DNA of 5,860 nucleotides from Fidelibacterota bacterium (GCA_003695105.1 RFIZ01000216.1:1-5860); one strand, 5' to 3'; shown: positions 1-5,860, numbered from the stretch's first letter. Notes: generated from the letters alone by a model not told the origin. Program-made: numbers and translations.

Positions 1-82
1 ACCGCCCATCAAAAGACGGGCCAAGAAACGCGCGCCGGAAGGGGGTTGTTAACACTCGTCGCCCGCAATTGAATCAGTTGAA

Positions 83-115
83 AAAAGCTCCGGGTAATTC
101 GTCGCCGGAGCTTTT
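83..115. terminator. Bidirectional intrinsic (rho-independent) terminator
   Basis: Two perfect 11-nt arms, AAAAGCTCCGG (83-93) and CCGGAGCTTTT (105-115), flank an 11-nt loop. Read on the minus strand, the G+C-rich stem runs into six T residues (complement of 81-86), the classic intrinsic terminator form; read on the plus strand it ends in four T residues. It lies about 108 nt beyond the stop codon of the minus-strand gene ending at 224, so it most likely ends the two-gene minus-strand transcript. It could also end a convergent plus-strand gene lying mostly left of the window. Confidence 0.85.
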
Positions 116-223
116 GGTTATGGCACCGCCACATCGATCGGCGGGACGGGCCGTCCGGTTCAGATTTCTCTGAAGAAATGCCGCGCCTGACCGTATCCTC
201 CGCCGGGACTGCGGAATTGGAAA

Positions 224-1351
224 TTATCGGGAAACGGAAGCGGAGGGCACATTCGGTCGATCCAGTACAATATAATATCGCGGCCAATGAGGCAAATGGA
301 GAAAATTCCGTTCCAGGTAATCTTCCAGTTCCACCACCAGAGATTTTCGCAGGGACCAGACCAGAATCCCCGTATAACGACCATCCAGAATCTGCAACGC
401 CGGGAAGAATCCCTGGCGGTTGAATTCGAACAGTCCCACCTCATCCACAATAATCCAATCCTGGCGGGCGTTTGTCAGTCGTTCGGTTCCCCATTCAAGA
501 GCGTCAGTGTCGAAGTAATAATGTTCGGTTTTCAAGTCGGAATCCCGGGGGGTCATGGTTGCAACTTCCCGGAATTCGCCGTTGGACACATCCATCAATT
601 GCAAGGTCCAGTTTTCCGGCGTAACCGGTTTTCGCAGGGTGAGCAATCCCCCCGCGGAAAGGGAGTGTTGTTTCAGGACATCGAGAAGGGATTTCAACCA
701 GGTGGATTTTCCCGCACTCCGAGCGCCGGTGACAATAATCAGGGCGGGAGGAGAGACCGTTTTGATAACGGACTCAGGATCGGGGGCCAGCCGGGGCCGG
801 AGGGGCTGATCCAGACGGTCCGCCAGTCGGATCAAATCCAAAAATATGGTCCGGATCATGCGTAGCATCGACCGGGGGGAGAATAGAGGGGGATGTTCTT
901 TCCAGCGTTGATGGAGAATATGGCGGGCATTAGGGATTATTTCCCGGGATAATTCAAAGAGGGTCAGGAAGGTAGGATTTCCCCATCGGGTCAGCAATCG
1001 GGCGAAGGATTCGCTGTTCAGGTCCACGGTCAGTACTTGAAATAACATGAACACCGTCACGCCCCGAAAAGCCATCAGCCGGGTGTGGGCGAACATGTGG
1101 CTGCTGTAGGCAATTCCCAGAAAGGATCGGTCTCGCACACCGGAAAACAGGGGCACAATCCCAACCAGCAGGGCAATAGCGACCCAGAATTTCCAGTTTT
1201 TCAACGGACGGACAGCCAAAGGGTACGCCAGGCCGGAAATCAATGTGGCAACTATGGTCAGCAGGAGCGGAGCCTCCGGGAGTGTCAGGACAGTCGCCAG
1301 TACCAGCGCAGCAACGACCGGGCGTTTCCATTTATTGGGGATGGGCGTCAC
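224..1351 (-). CDS. EcfT/CbiQ-like membrane domain fused to a THEP1-like P-loop NTPase
   Basis: 375-residue fusion protein. The N-terminal half has about four hydrophobic segments (roughly residues 11-26, 29-47, 55-70 and 95-110), then a charged amphipathic stretch (about 112-182). In that stretch, the NPTFLTLFELSREIIPNAR segment and the later LIRLADRL segment resemble the coupling helices of ECF transporter T subunits, though the usual Ala-Arg-Gly motifs are not intact. From about residue 202 a soluble NTPase begins: Walker A GARSAGKST (209-217, Lys215) and Walker B WIIVDEVG (299-306, Asp303-Glu304). The order of motifs and the length (about 175 residues) match THEP1-type nucleoside triphosphatases (COG1618-like); no ABC signature (LSGGQ) is visible. 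The start is GTG at 1351, with AGGA 8 nt upstream, inside the preceding gene. By inference it is the energising or regulatory subunit of a transporter working with the S-like protein encoded just upstream. The ORF and Walker motifs are certain; the ECF assignment is moderate and the substrate unknown. Confidence 0.8.
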   Translation of the reverse strand: MTPIPNKWKRPVVAALVLATVLTLPEAPLLLTIVATLISGLAYPLAVRPLKNWKFWVAIALLVGIVPLFSGVRDRSFLGIAYSSHMFAHTRLMAFRGVTVFMLFQVLTVDLNSESFARLLTRWGNPTFLTLFELSREIIPNARHILHQRWKEHPPLFSPRSMLRMIRTIFLDLIRLADRLDQPLRPRLAPDPESVIKTVSPPALIIVTGARSAGKSTWLKSLLDVLKQHSLSAGGLLTLRKPVTPENWTLQLMDVSNGEFREVATMTPRDSDLKTEHYYFDTDALEWGTERLTNARQDWIIVDEVGLFEFNRQGFFPALQILDGRYTGILVWSLRKSLVVELEDYLERNFLHLPHWPRYYIVLDRPNVPSASVSR

Positions 1352-1925
1352 TGTTCAGGTCCTGTTGGAGCTGACGTTGGATGATCCAGGCGGCGGATGC
1401 GCCGGCCAGTCCGAAGGCGATATGAATCAAAATGTAGAGGGCCAGAAGCCACCAACCCAGGGTGCCGCCGACCCGTTCAGAAAACCCTCTGGCGGTGTCC
1501 AGGATCACCGGCACGAAGCTGGCCCCGAACAGGATCGATTTTGTTACGAGGGTCTGAATGATGGGATACACGCCTTCCACGACGCCGGCAATAAGGAAGC
1601 CCGGCAACCCCGGTCCCAGCAAGGACATGGCGGTTTCCACGATGAGAGCCTCCATCAGGATTCCGGCCAGGGGGCCCAATTTTACGGTGGCGAAACCCAA
1701 TACTTTTATGGCCCCGGCAATGACGCCCATGAGAGCGGAGGAACCGGGGACATTGTTCACCCGACGGGCTACCAGCAGGACGATCAAACCCAGGGAGGAC
1801 AGAATCGAACCGGAGAAGGGGAGTCGCAGGGCGTGGAGCACCGAACCCAGTGACGCCTCCAGCAGGCCCCAGAAGGTTCCGAAGACCGCAACGTAAATCA
1901 ATGCGCTTCGGTTCAAATGGGACAT
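1332..1925 (-). CDS. Polytopic membrane protein, probable ECF-type S component
   Basis: 197-residue, very hydrophobic protein with about six predicted membrane segments (roughly 8-30, 38-54, 62-80, 84-104, 108-128 and 157-183) and a short polar C-terminal tail rich in Gln and Asp. Size, segment number and small-residue-rich helices (Gly/Ala/Leu with few charges) fit the substrate-binding S subunits of ECF vitamin transporters. The segment around residues 62-105 (GVIAGAIKVLGF, then LGPLAGILMEALIVE) looks like such a core. I do not recognise it as BioY, ThiT, RibU or another named family. Its stop overlaps the next gene by 20 nt, which implies translational coupling with the T-like/NTPase fusion and supports a joint transport role. 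The start is ATG at 1925; there is no good Shine-Dalgarno, and a G+C hairpin sits where one would be. It could instead be an unrelated small membrane protein. Confidence 0.75.
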   Translation of the reverse strand: MSHLNRSALIYVAVFGTFWGLLEASLGSVLHALRLPFSGSILSSLGLIVLLVARRVNNVPGSSALMGVIAGAIKVLGFATVKLGPLAGILMEALIVETAMSLLGPGLPGFLIAGVVEGVYPIIQTLVTKSILFGASFVPVILDTARGFSERVGGTLGWWLLALYILIHIAFGLAGASAAWIIQRQLQQDLNSDAHPQ

Positions 1926-1931
1926 GGCGCC

Positions 1932-1945
1932 GGCCCGATCGGGCC
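1932..1945 (-). promoter_or_regulatory. Perfect 14-bp palindrome just upstream of the S-like gene start
   Basis: GGCCCGATCGGGCC is its own reverse complement. In the minus-strand transcript it can fold as a 5-bp G+C stem with a GATC tetraloop, ending 6 nt before the ATG at 1925, exactly where a ribosome binding site would lie. It may restrict translation initiation or be a protein binding site. The palindrome is certain; its role is inferred. Confidence 0.5.
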
Positions 1946-1970
1946 AGGGGACAAGAGGATAAAACAGGTT

Positions 1971-2003
1971 CGTAAATTCCGTGACATGGGTCGCGAATTT
2001 ACG
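1971..2003. promoter_or_regulatory. 33-nt inverted repeat, candidate operator or leader hairpin
   Basis: Perfect 9-nt arms CGTAAATTC (1971-1979) and GAATTTACG (1995-2003) are 15 nt apart. Inside, after one bulged C, GTGAC (1981-1985) can pair with GTCGC (1990-1994, one G-U pair) around a 4-nt loop, so an RNA could form a nearly continuous 14-bp hairpin. It lies 45 nt upstream of the S-like gene start and about 190 nt upstream of the lipA start. No T-tract follows on either strand, so it is not a standard terminator. The GTAAA/TTTAC arms and 9-N15-9 layout recall BirA-type operators, but the spacing between the cores (21 nt) and the outer bases differ. The regulator is unidentified. Confidence 0.55.
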
Positions 2004-2191
2004 CCGGCGGGGGGTGATCTTCCCACGGTGGGGTCGGGTTTCGCAGAAGAGGTTTTACCCATGATCGGAATCAGTCTAAGTTCCGGCAGAGTTTCATTCG
2101 GAGAATTGCATAGATTGTTCCATGAAAATCTACCTGAATATTGAACATTGAATGCGAAAGGGATAGTGGTATTCCGTTAAGAAAACACACA

Positions 2192-3064
2192 ATGCATGCG
2201 GTGGAACCATTCGCGGCGGGAACCAAACCACGGATTCGTCTGGAACGAAACGCGGGGTACCGGGACGTCAGCGGAATCGTGGCGCAACAACATTTGCACA
2301 CCGTCTGCGAAGAAGCCCGCTGCCCCAATATTTATGAATGTTGGAACCGGCGGACAGCCACCCTCATGATCCTGGGGGATACGTGCACCCGGGCCTGCGG
2401 TTTTTGTTCCGTAAAGACGGGGAGGCCCACCTGGAATGATCCGCTGGAGCCGGTCCGGACGGCCCAGGCGGTGAAACACCTGCGGTTGCGGCATGTGGTG
2501 ATCACATCGGTGGACCGGGACGACCTGAAACCCGATTTCGGCGCGGGCATCTGGGCGGAGACCATCCGGCGGATCCGAAACGAAGTCCCCGAGTGCACCA
2601 TTGAAGTGCTTACCCCCGATTTTCAGGGGAAACGGGAAGCCCTGCAAACCGTCTTTGAGGCGCAGCCGGACATTTTCAGCCATAACGTGGAATGTGTGGA
2701 GCGGATCAGTCGAAAGGTCCGGGCCCAGGCCGACTGGCAGCGGAGTTTGACCGTGTTGCAGGCTTCCGTCCGGGCCGGGCTGACAACCAAAACCGGACTG
2801 ATGGTAGGTCTGGGGGAGACCGGGGCGGAAGTGGTGGAAACCATGCAACAAATTGCCGCCATCGGAGTAGAGATTTTTACCATTGGACAATACCTGCAGC
2901 CGACCAAAAACCATTTGCCGGTGCAGCGGTATGTCCCGCCGGAGGAATTTGAGGAATGGAAGACGGCCGGCCTGGCTTTGGGGTTCAAGGTGGTCGAAGC
3001 CGGCCCCCTGGTCCGGAGTTCTTACCATGCCGATGCTCAGGCACGAATGATATTCAACCAATAA
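2192..3064 (+). CDS. lipA: Lipoyl synthase LipA (radical SAM)
   Basis: LipA is a cytoplasmic radical SAM enzyme that inserts two sulfur atoms at C6 and C8 of octanoyl groups attached to lipoyl carrier domains (2-oxoacid dehydrogenases, GcvH), using S-adenosylmethionine and a sacrificial 4Fe-4S cluster. With the ATG at 2192 the protein has 290 residues, normal for the family. The auxiliary-cluster motif C-x4-C-x5-C is at Cys39, Cys44 and Cys50 (CEEARCPNIYEC). The radical SAM motif CTRACGFC is at Cys65, Cys69 and Cys72. The C-terminal RSSY motif (275-278), which supplies the serine ligand of the auxiliary cluster, is intact, as are the HNVE and GQYLQPTKNH segments. The frame stays open upstream to a TTG at 2141 (17 more residues), but that TTG has no Shine-Dalgarno and the extra residues do not look like LipA; the ATG itself has only a weak AAGAA. 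No lipB or lplA is in the window. Downstream, the next gene starts 6 nt after the stop, so they form an operon. Confidence 0.97.
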   Translation: MHAVEPFAAGTKPRIRLERNAGYRDVSGIVAQQHLHTVCEEARCPNIYECWNRRTATLMILGDTCTRACGFCSVKTGRPTWNDPLEPVRTAQAVKHLRLRHVVITSVDRDDLKPDFGAGIWAETIRRIRNEVPECTIEVLTPDFQGKREALQTVFEAQPDIFSHNVECVERISRKVRAQADWQRSLTVLQASVRAGLTTKTGLMVGLGETGAEVVETMQQIAAIGVEIFTIGQYLQPTKNHLPVQRYVPPEEFEEWKTAGLALGFKVVEAGPLVRSSYHADAQARMIFNQ

Positions 3065-3069
3065 GAGGA
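3064..3069 (+). promoter_or_regulatory. Ribosome binding site of the membrane-anchored protein gene
   Basis: AGAGGA overlaps the last base of the lipA stop codon. It is followed by tandem ATGs at 3071 and 3074. The GAGG core lies only 2 nt before the first ATG and 5 nt before the second, so initiation may favour the second (219 residues rather than 220). Its position suggests translational coupling to lipA. Confidence 0.6.
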
Positions 3070-3070
3070 C

Positions 3071-3733
3071 ATGATGAATCAAGCGAAAATTTGGCTCTAC
3101 GGATCGGCGTTGATCGTCGGATTATTGATGATCCTGTTCACGTTCTGGCTGCCGGCGCCATCGAAAACGGAGTCACCGGTGAGAGTGCAGCCCTCCGCCG
3201 CGGCTCCCCGGGGGAATCCCGGAACGGCCCCCATGGCCGGGTCCCGGACGACGCCCGGCCAGGGCAATGTAGGGAACCTGCAGGCGGACATCCCTGCCAC
3301 CTGGCAACAACAGGCTCCGGCTTCATCCATGCGGTTGACCCAGTTTCGTCTGCCGGCCCTGAACGGGGACCGGGAGGATGCCCAATTGGCCGTGTTCAAT
3401 CAGATCGGCGGCACCGTCGAACAGAACCTGAACCGGTGGTACGGCCAGTTTACCCAGCCGGACGGATCTTCTTCCGCATCCCGGGCCCGTCGGGAGACTT
3501 TTCAGGCGAATTCCATGCCGGTGACGTTTGTCACCCTGAAAGGAACCTATTCCGCCGGCCCCATGGCCATGGGCGGCGCCCCCGGCGACAAACCGCATTT
3601 TGGTCTCCTGGCGGCGATCGTGTCCACCCCGGAAGGACCCTATTACTTCAAACTCACCGGGCCGGAAAAAACCGTTGACGGGTATGAACAGGATTTCAGA
3701 AACTTTCTTAAATCCATGGTCTATGTCAAATAG
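3071..3733 (+). CDS. Membrane-anchored protein of unknown function
   Basis: 220 residues (219 if started at the second ATG). One N-terminal hydrophobic helix (about 8-27) acts as a signal anchor or uncleaved signal; there is no lipobox cysteine, and the protein contains no Cys at all. A Pro/Gly/Ser/Ala-rich, probably disordered linker covers about 28-75. A conserved-looking globular domain spans about 76-218, with the segments WQQQAPASSMRLTQF, GGTVEQNLNRWYGQF, VTFVTLKGTYSAGP and GPYYFKLTGPEKTV. From memory, proteins with this domain occur as hypothetical periplasmic or lipoprotein-like proteins in Planctomycetes, Acidobacteria and relatives; I know of no assigned function or catalytic residues. 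By inference the domain lies outside the cytoplasmic membrane. It sits 6 nt after lipA, but that placement does not itself imply a role in lipoylation. The coding call is secure, function unknown. Confidence 0.9.
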   Translation: MMNQAKIWLYGSALIVGLLMILFTFWLPAPSKTESPVRVQPSAAAPRGNPGTAPMAGSRTTPGQGNVGNLQADIPATWQQQAPASSMRLTQFRLPALNGDREDAQLAVFNQIGGTVEQNLNRWYGQFTQPDGSSSASRARRETFQANSMPVTFVTLKGTYSAGPMAMGGAPGDKPHFGLLAAIVSTPEGPYYFKLTGPEKTVDGYEQDFRNFLKSMVYVK

Positions 3734-3764
3734 GAACCCCGAAGTGTCATCACTGTCATATAAT
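3733..3764 (+). promoter_or_regulatory. Candidate promoter(s) upstream of lon
   Basis: A perfect TATAAT (3759-3764) lies 86 nt before the lon start, but no sigma-70 -35 hexamer is at the right distance. Overlapping it, GGAACCC (3733-3739), 15 nt, then GTCATA (3755-3760) resembles a sigma-E/ECF-sigma promoter (GGAACTT, N15-16, GTCTAA). Two copies of TGTCAT (3745-3750 and 3754-3759) overlap the -10. Either reading would give lon its own stress or housekeeping transcription; both are motif matches only. Confidence 0.3.
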
Positions 3765-3840
3765 CAGAGTTCGGCCGGATTGCCTGCCATTGTCTCAGGG
3801 TACGGATCCTGGCATGTTCTTTGACTTTTCGCGGAAAAAA

Positions 3841-3846
3841 AGGAAG
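3841..3846 (+). promoter_or_regulatory. Ribosome binding site of lon
   Basis: AGGAAG after a run of seven A residues (3835-3841), 4 nt before the ATG at 3851. This decides the lon start; residues after it align with the usual short, variable Lon N-terminus before the conserved MPLRNTVLFP. Confidence 0.75.
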
Positions 3847-3850
3847 TATC

Positions 3851-5860
3851 ATGAGCGATTCCAACGAATTGAAATCTGAATCCATCGAAATGCAAAATAC
3901 CTTTCCCGTCATGCCGCTGCGGAATACGGTTCTGTTTCCCCAGCAGGTCATTCCCATTTATATCGGGCGGGAAAAGTCTCTGCGCCTGATCGAAAACGTC
4001 GGACCCACGAAACAGATTGTGGTAGTGGCCCAGGAAGACGGGTCGATCGAAGACCCCACCCCGGACGACTTGTATGAATACGGGACCCTGGCCGTCGTCC
4101 TGAAAGTGTTCGACATGCCGGACAACAGCAAGTCCGCCATCGTCCAGGGCCTCCGGCGGGTGAAGATTGTCCGCTATGTGGCCGAGACTCCGTATCATCA
4201 GGCGGTGATCCGTCCCGTGCAGGTGCAGGAGCCGGAGAACGATCTGGAACTGGATGCGCTCATGAACAACCTGCGGCAGACCTTTTCCGAACTGGTTCAG
4301 GTGGCACCCAATCTGACGGAAGAACATTCTGGAATGTTGGCCAATATCCAGAAGCCTGCCCGTTTGGCGGACCGGGCCATTTCCCTGATTACCATCTCCA
4401 ATCAGGAAAAGCAGTCCATACTGGAAGAGCTGGATGTGAAAAAACGGGTGGAAGCGGCCATCAGTATTCTCACCAAAGAGATTCAGCGGATCAAACTGGG
4501 AGAGGAGATCCAGTCCGAAGTACAGGATGAAATCGCCAAGTCCCAGCGGGAATATTATCTCCGGGAACAGATGAAGGCCATCAAAAAGGAGTTGGGCGAA
4601 GACGAAGGAACGGTGGAGCTGAAGGAGCTGGAGGAGCGCATCAAGGCGGCCGAGATGCCCGAGGAAGCGGAAAAGGTGGCCCTGAAGGAGTTGGATCGCC
4701 TGTCCAAGATTCCCACCCAGTCACCGGAATATTCCGTGTCCCGAACGTACATTGAATGGCTGGCGGACCTGCCCTGGTCCAAATCCACCAAGGACCGCAT
4801 CGACGTGAAAGAGGCGCACCGGATCCTGGATGAAGATCATTACGGGCTGGACAAGGTGAAGGAGCGGGTGCTGGAGTATCTGGCGGTGCGCGATTTGAAA
4901 CAGAAGCGGAATCCCGGCAAGGCGATTCGGGGACCCATCCTTTGTTTTGCGGGACCTCCGGGAGTGGGAAAAACATCCCTGGGAAAATCCATCGCCCGGG
5001 CCATGGGTCGGGAATTTGTCCGACTCTCTCTGGGCGGGGTCCGGGACGAAGCCGAGATTCGCGGCCATCGCCGCACCTACATCGGCGCCCTGCCGGGACG
5101 GATCATTCAGTCCATCAAGAAAGCGGGCACCAACAATCCGGTCTTCATGCTGGACGAAATCGATAAGCTGGGTTCCGACTTTCGCGGTGATCCTTCCTCC
5201 GCCATGCTGGAGGTGCTGGATCCGGAACAGAACTATTCATTCAGCGATCATTATCTGGAGGTGGATTTCGATTTGAGCAATGTGATGTTCATTTCCACCG
5301 CCAATTACCGGGACGCCATTCCTCCGGCCCTGCGTGACCGGATGGAAATTCTGGATTTCAGCGGCTATATCGAAGACGAAAAGATCAAGATCGCCCAGCG
5401 GCATCTGGTGCCGAAACAAATCGAAGAAAACGGTCTGACCAAGTCGGATGTGACTTTTCAGGAAGACGCCCTCAAGGAATTGATCCGGTCGTATACCCGG
5501 GAAGCGGGGGTCCGGAACCTGGAGCGGGAGATTGCCAATGTACTGCGGAAGGTCGCCCGGGACATCGTCGAAGGAAAAGCCAAAAAAGTGCGGGTGACGA
5601 AGAAGAAAGTGAATGAATATCTGGGAGCGCCGCGCTTCTATTCGGAAATTGCGGAACGCACCGAGAAACCGGGAGTGGTGACGGGGCTGGCCTGGACCGC
5701 CGCCGGAGGGGATATTCTGTTCATCGAAGCCTCCAAGATGCCGGGGAAGGGCCGCCTGACGCTCACGGGACAACTGGGCGATGTGATGAAGGAATCGGCC
5801 ACGGCGGCCTTATCCTATGTTCGTTCCCACACGGATATACTAGGCATTCCCGAAGATTTC
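3851..5860 (+). CDS. lon: ATP-dependent protease La (LonA-type Lon), 3' end cut by window
   Basis: 670 codons are present with no stop; the family is usually about 780-830 residues. Lon is a cytoplasmic homohexamer that unfolds and degrades misfolded and specific regulatory proteins using ATP. Domains in order: N-terminal substrate-binding domain (about 18-210, starting FPVMPLRNTVLFP); helical/coiled-coil linker (about 210-310, with REYYLREQ at 233-240 and DLPW at 306-309); AAA+ module with Walker A GPPGVGKT (368-375), pore-loop Tyr410, Walker B FMLDEID (432-438), arginine finger in RDRME (Arg497) and sensor-2 Arg555 in REAGVRNLERE; then the start of the S16 peptidase domain (from about 600, GVVTGLAWTAAGGD). 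Motifs run 12 residues later than in E. coli Lon, so the catalytic Ser-Lys pair would fall near 691 and 734, beyond the edge. All visible motifs are intact. It follows the membrane-anchored protein gene by 117 nt with no terminator between them, so read-through from lipA is possible alongside its own promoter. Confidence 0.98.
   Translation, partial: MSDSNELKSESIEMQNTFPVMPLRNTVLFPQQVIPIYIGREKSLRLIENVGPTKQIVVVAQEDGSIEDPTPDDLYEYGTLAVVLKVFDMPDNSKSAIVQGLRRVKIVRYVAETPYHQAVIRPVQVQEPENDLELDALMNNLRQTFSELVQVAPNLTEEHSGMLANIQKPARLADRAISLITISNQEKQSILEELDVKKRVEAAISILTKEIQRIKLGEEIQSEVQDEIAKSQREYYLREQMKAIKKELGEDEGTVELKELEERIKAAEMPEEAEKVALKELDRLSKIPTQSPEYSVSRTYIEWLADLPWSKSTKDRIDVKEAHRILDEDHYGLDKVKERVLEYLAVRDLKQKRNPGKAIRGPILCFAGPPGVGKTSLGKSIARAMGREFVRLSLGGVRDEAEIRGHRRTYIGALPGRIIQSIKKAGTNNPVFMLDEIDKLGSDFRGDPSSAMLEVLDPEQNYSFSDHYLEVDFDLSNVMFISTANYRDAIPPALRDRMEILDFSGYIEDEKIKIAQRHLVPKQIEENGLTKSDVTFQEDALKELIRSYTREAGVRNLEREIANVLRKVARDIVEGKAKKVRVTKKKVNEYLGAPRFYSEIAERTEKPGVVTGLAWTAAGGDILFIEASKMPGKGRLTLTGQLGDVMKESATAALSYVRSHTDILGIPEDF

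Larger units (their letters stand above)
1926..2191. other. Divergent intergenic region with several inverted repeats
   Basis: This 266-nt stretch separates the minus-strand transporter-like pair from lipA on the plus strand and must carry the promoters of both. I see no convincing sigma-70 promoter in either direction; the best lipA candidates match only about half the consensus bases. It holds four inverted repeats: 1932-1945, 1971-2003, CCCA/TGGG at 2022-2032 with a 3-nt loop, and CGGAA/TTCCG at 2066-2085 with a 10-nt loop. I looked for the conserved cores of the cobalamin, TPP, FMN, SAM and preQ1 riboswitches on both strands and found none that fit. Confidence 0.6.

Noticed and set aside
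164..179. ATTTCT/AGAAAT hairpin after the NTPase gene as a terminator
   Set aside because: The 6-bp stem is A+T-rich and no T-tract follows on either strand; the G+C-rich stem at 83-115 is a far better terminator.
9..287. 92-codon minus-strand frame at the left end
   Set aside because: It overlaps the 3' end of the NTPase fusion gene and runs through the terminator hairpin; composition is not protein-like.
287..865. Plus-strand open frame (192 codons) over the NTPase fusion gene
   Set aside because: It lies entirely opposite a gene with clear Walker motifs and membrane segments; its composition is unstructured Gln/Gly/Arg.
1245..1853. Plus-strand open frame (202 codons) opposite the S-like gene
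   Set aside because: Hydrophilic Gly/Gln/His-rich translation typical of the antisense of a membrane protein gene; no ribosome binding site or domain.
1926..2040. Cobalamin or other vitamin riboswitch upstream of the ECF-like genes
   Set aside because: A GGGAA...CCCGCC stretch on the minus strand slightly recalls the cobalamin core, but the B12 box (GCCACTG) and the GGTG element are missing; TPP, FMN and preQ1 cores are also absent.
1917..2144. 75-codon plus-strand frame crossing the intergenic region before lipA
   Set aside because: No Shine-Dalgarno, overlaps the start of the minus-strand gene and all the inverted repeats, and matches no family I know. A leader protein cannot be fully excluded.
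2177..3082. Long open frame (301 codons) antisense to lipA
   Set aside because: It mirrors the lipA coding sequence, is rich in Gly/Pro/Arg/His, shows no recognisable domain, and results from G+C-rich codon use on the opposite strand.
3821..3849. TTGACT as a -35 box for lon
   Set aside because: At 17-nt spacing the -10 would be AAGTAT at 3844-3849, directly on the ribosome binding site and start codon, and it matches the consensus poorly.
5237..5773. 178-codon frame antisense to lon
   Set aside because: Shadow of the conserved Lon AAA+ and S16 coding sequence.

Overview
The window reads as ordinary bacterial chromosome, about 55-60% G+C, densely coding, with no transposase, integrase, tRNA, rRNA or CRISPR array that I can see. 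Nothing fixes the organism. The protein set (LipA, a long LonA-type Lon, and a membrane-anchored protein of a type I associate from memory with Planctomycetes, Acidobacteria and FCB/KSB1-like lineages) suggests a poorly cultured Gram-negative-type bacterium; this is a weak inference.

Layout. Positions 1-223 hold no gene that I can support, but contain a clear bidirectional intrinsic terminator (83-115). On the minus strand, 1925 down to 224, two genes overlap by 20 nt. The first (1925-1332) is a small polytopic membrane protein that resembles a substrate-binding S component of an energy-coupling-factor (ECF) transporter. The second (1351-224) fuses an EcfT/CbiQ-like membrane domain to a THEP1-like P-loop NTPase. 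A divergent intergenic region (1926-2191) follows, rich in inverted repeats, including a 33-nt hairpin with perfect 9-bp outer arms. On the plus strand come lipA (lipoyl synthase, 2192-3064), six bases later a membrane-anchored protein of unknown function (3071-3733), and after a 117-nt gap lon (3851 to the window edge, truncated before the proteolytic Ser-Lys dyad).

How the genes work together. LipA inserts two sulfurs into protein-bound octanoyl groups to make lipoyl cofactor. The unknown protein is probably co-translated with it. Lon is an ATP-dependent quality-control protease and may have its own promoter in the 117-nt gap. The minus-strand pair is the most unusual part: it looks like a transporter in which the usual pair of ABC ATPases is absent locally and a THEP1-type NTPase is covalently attached to the T-like subunit. 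Its substrate is unknown. Divergence from lipA makes lipoate, octanoate or a related cofactor a testable guess only.
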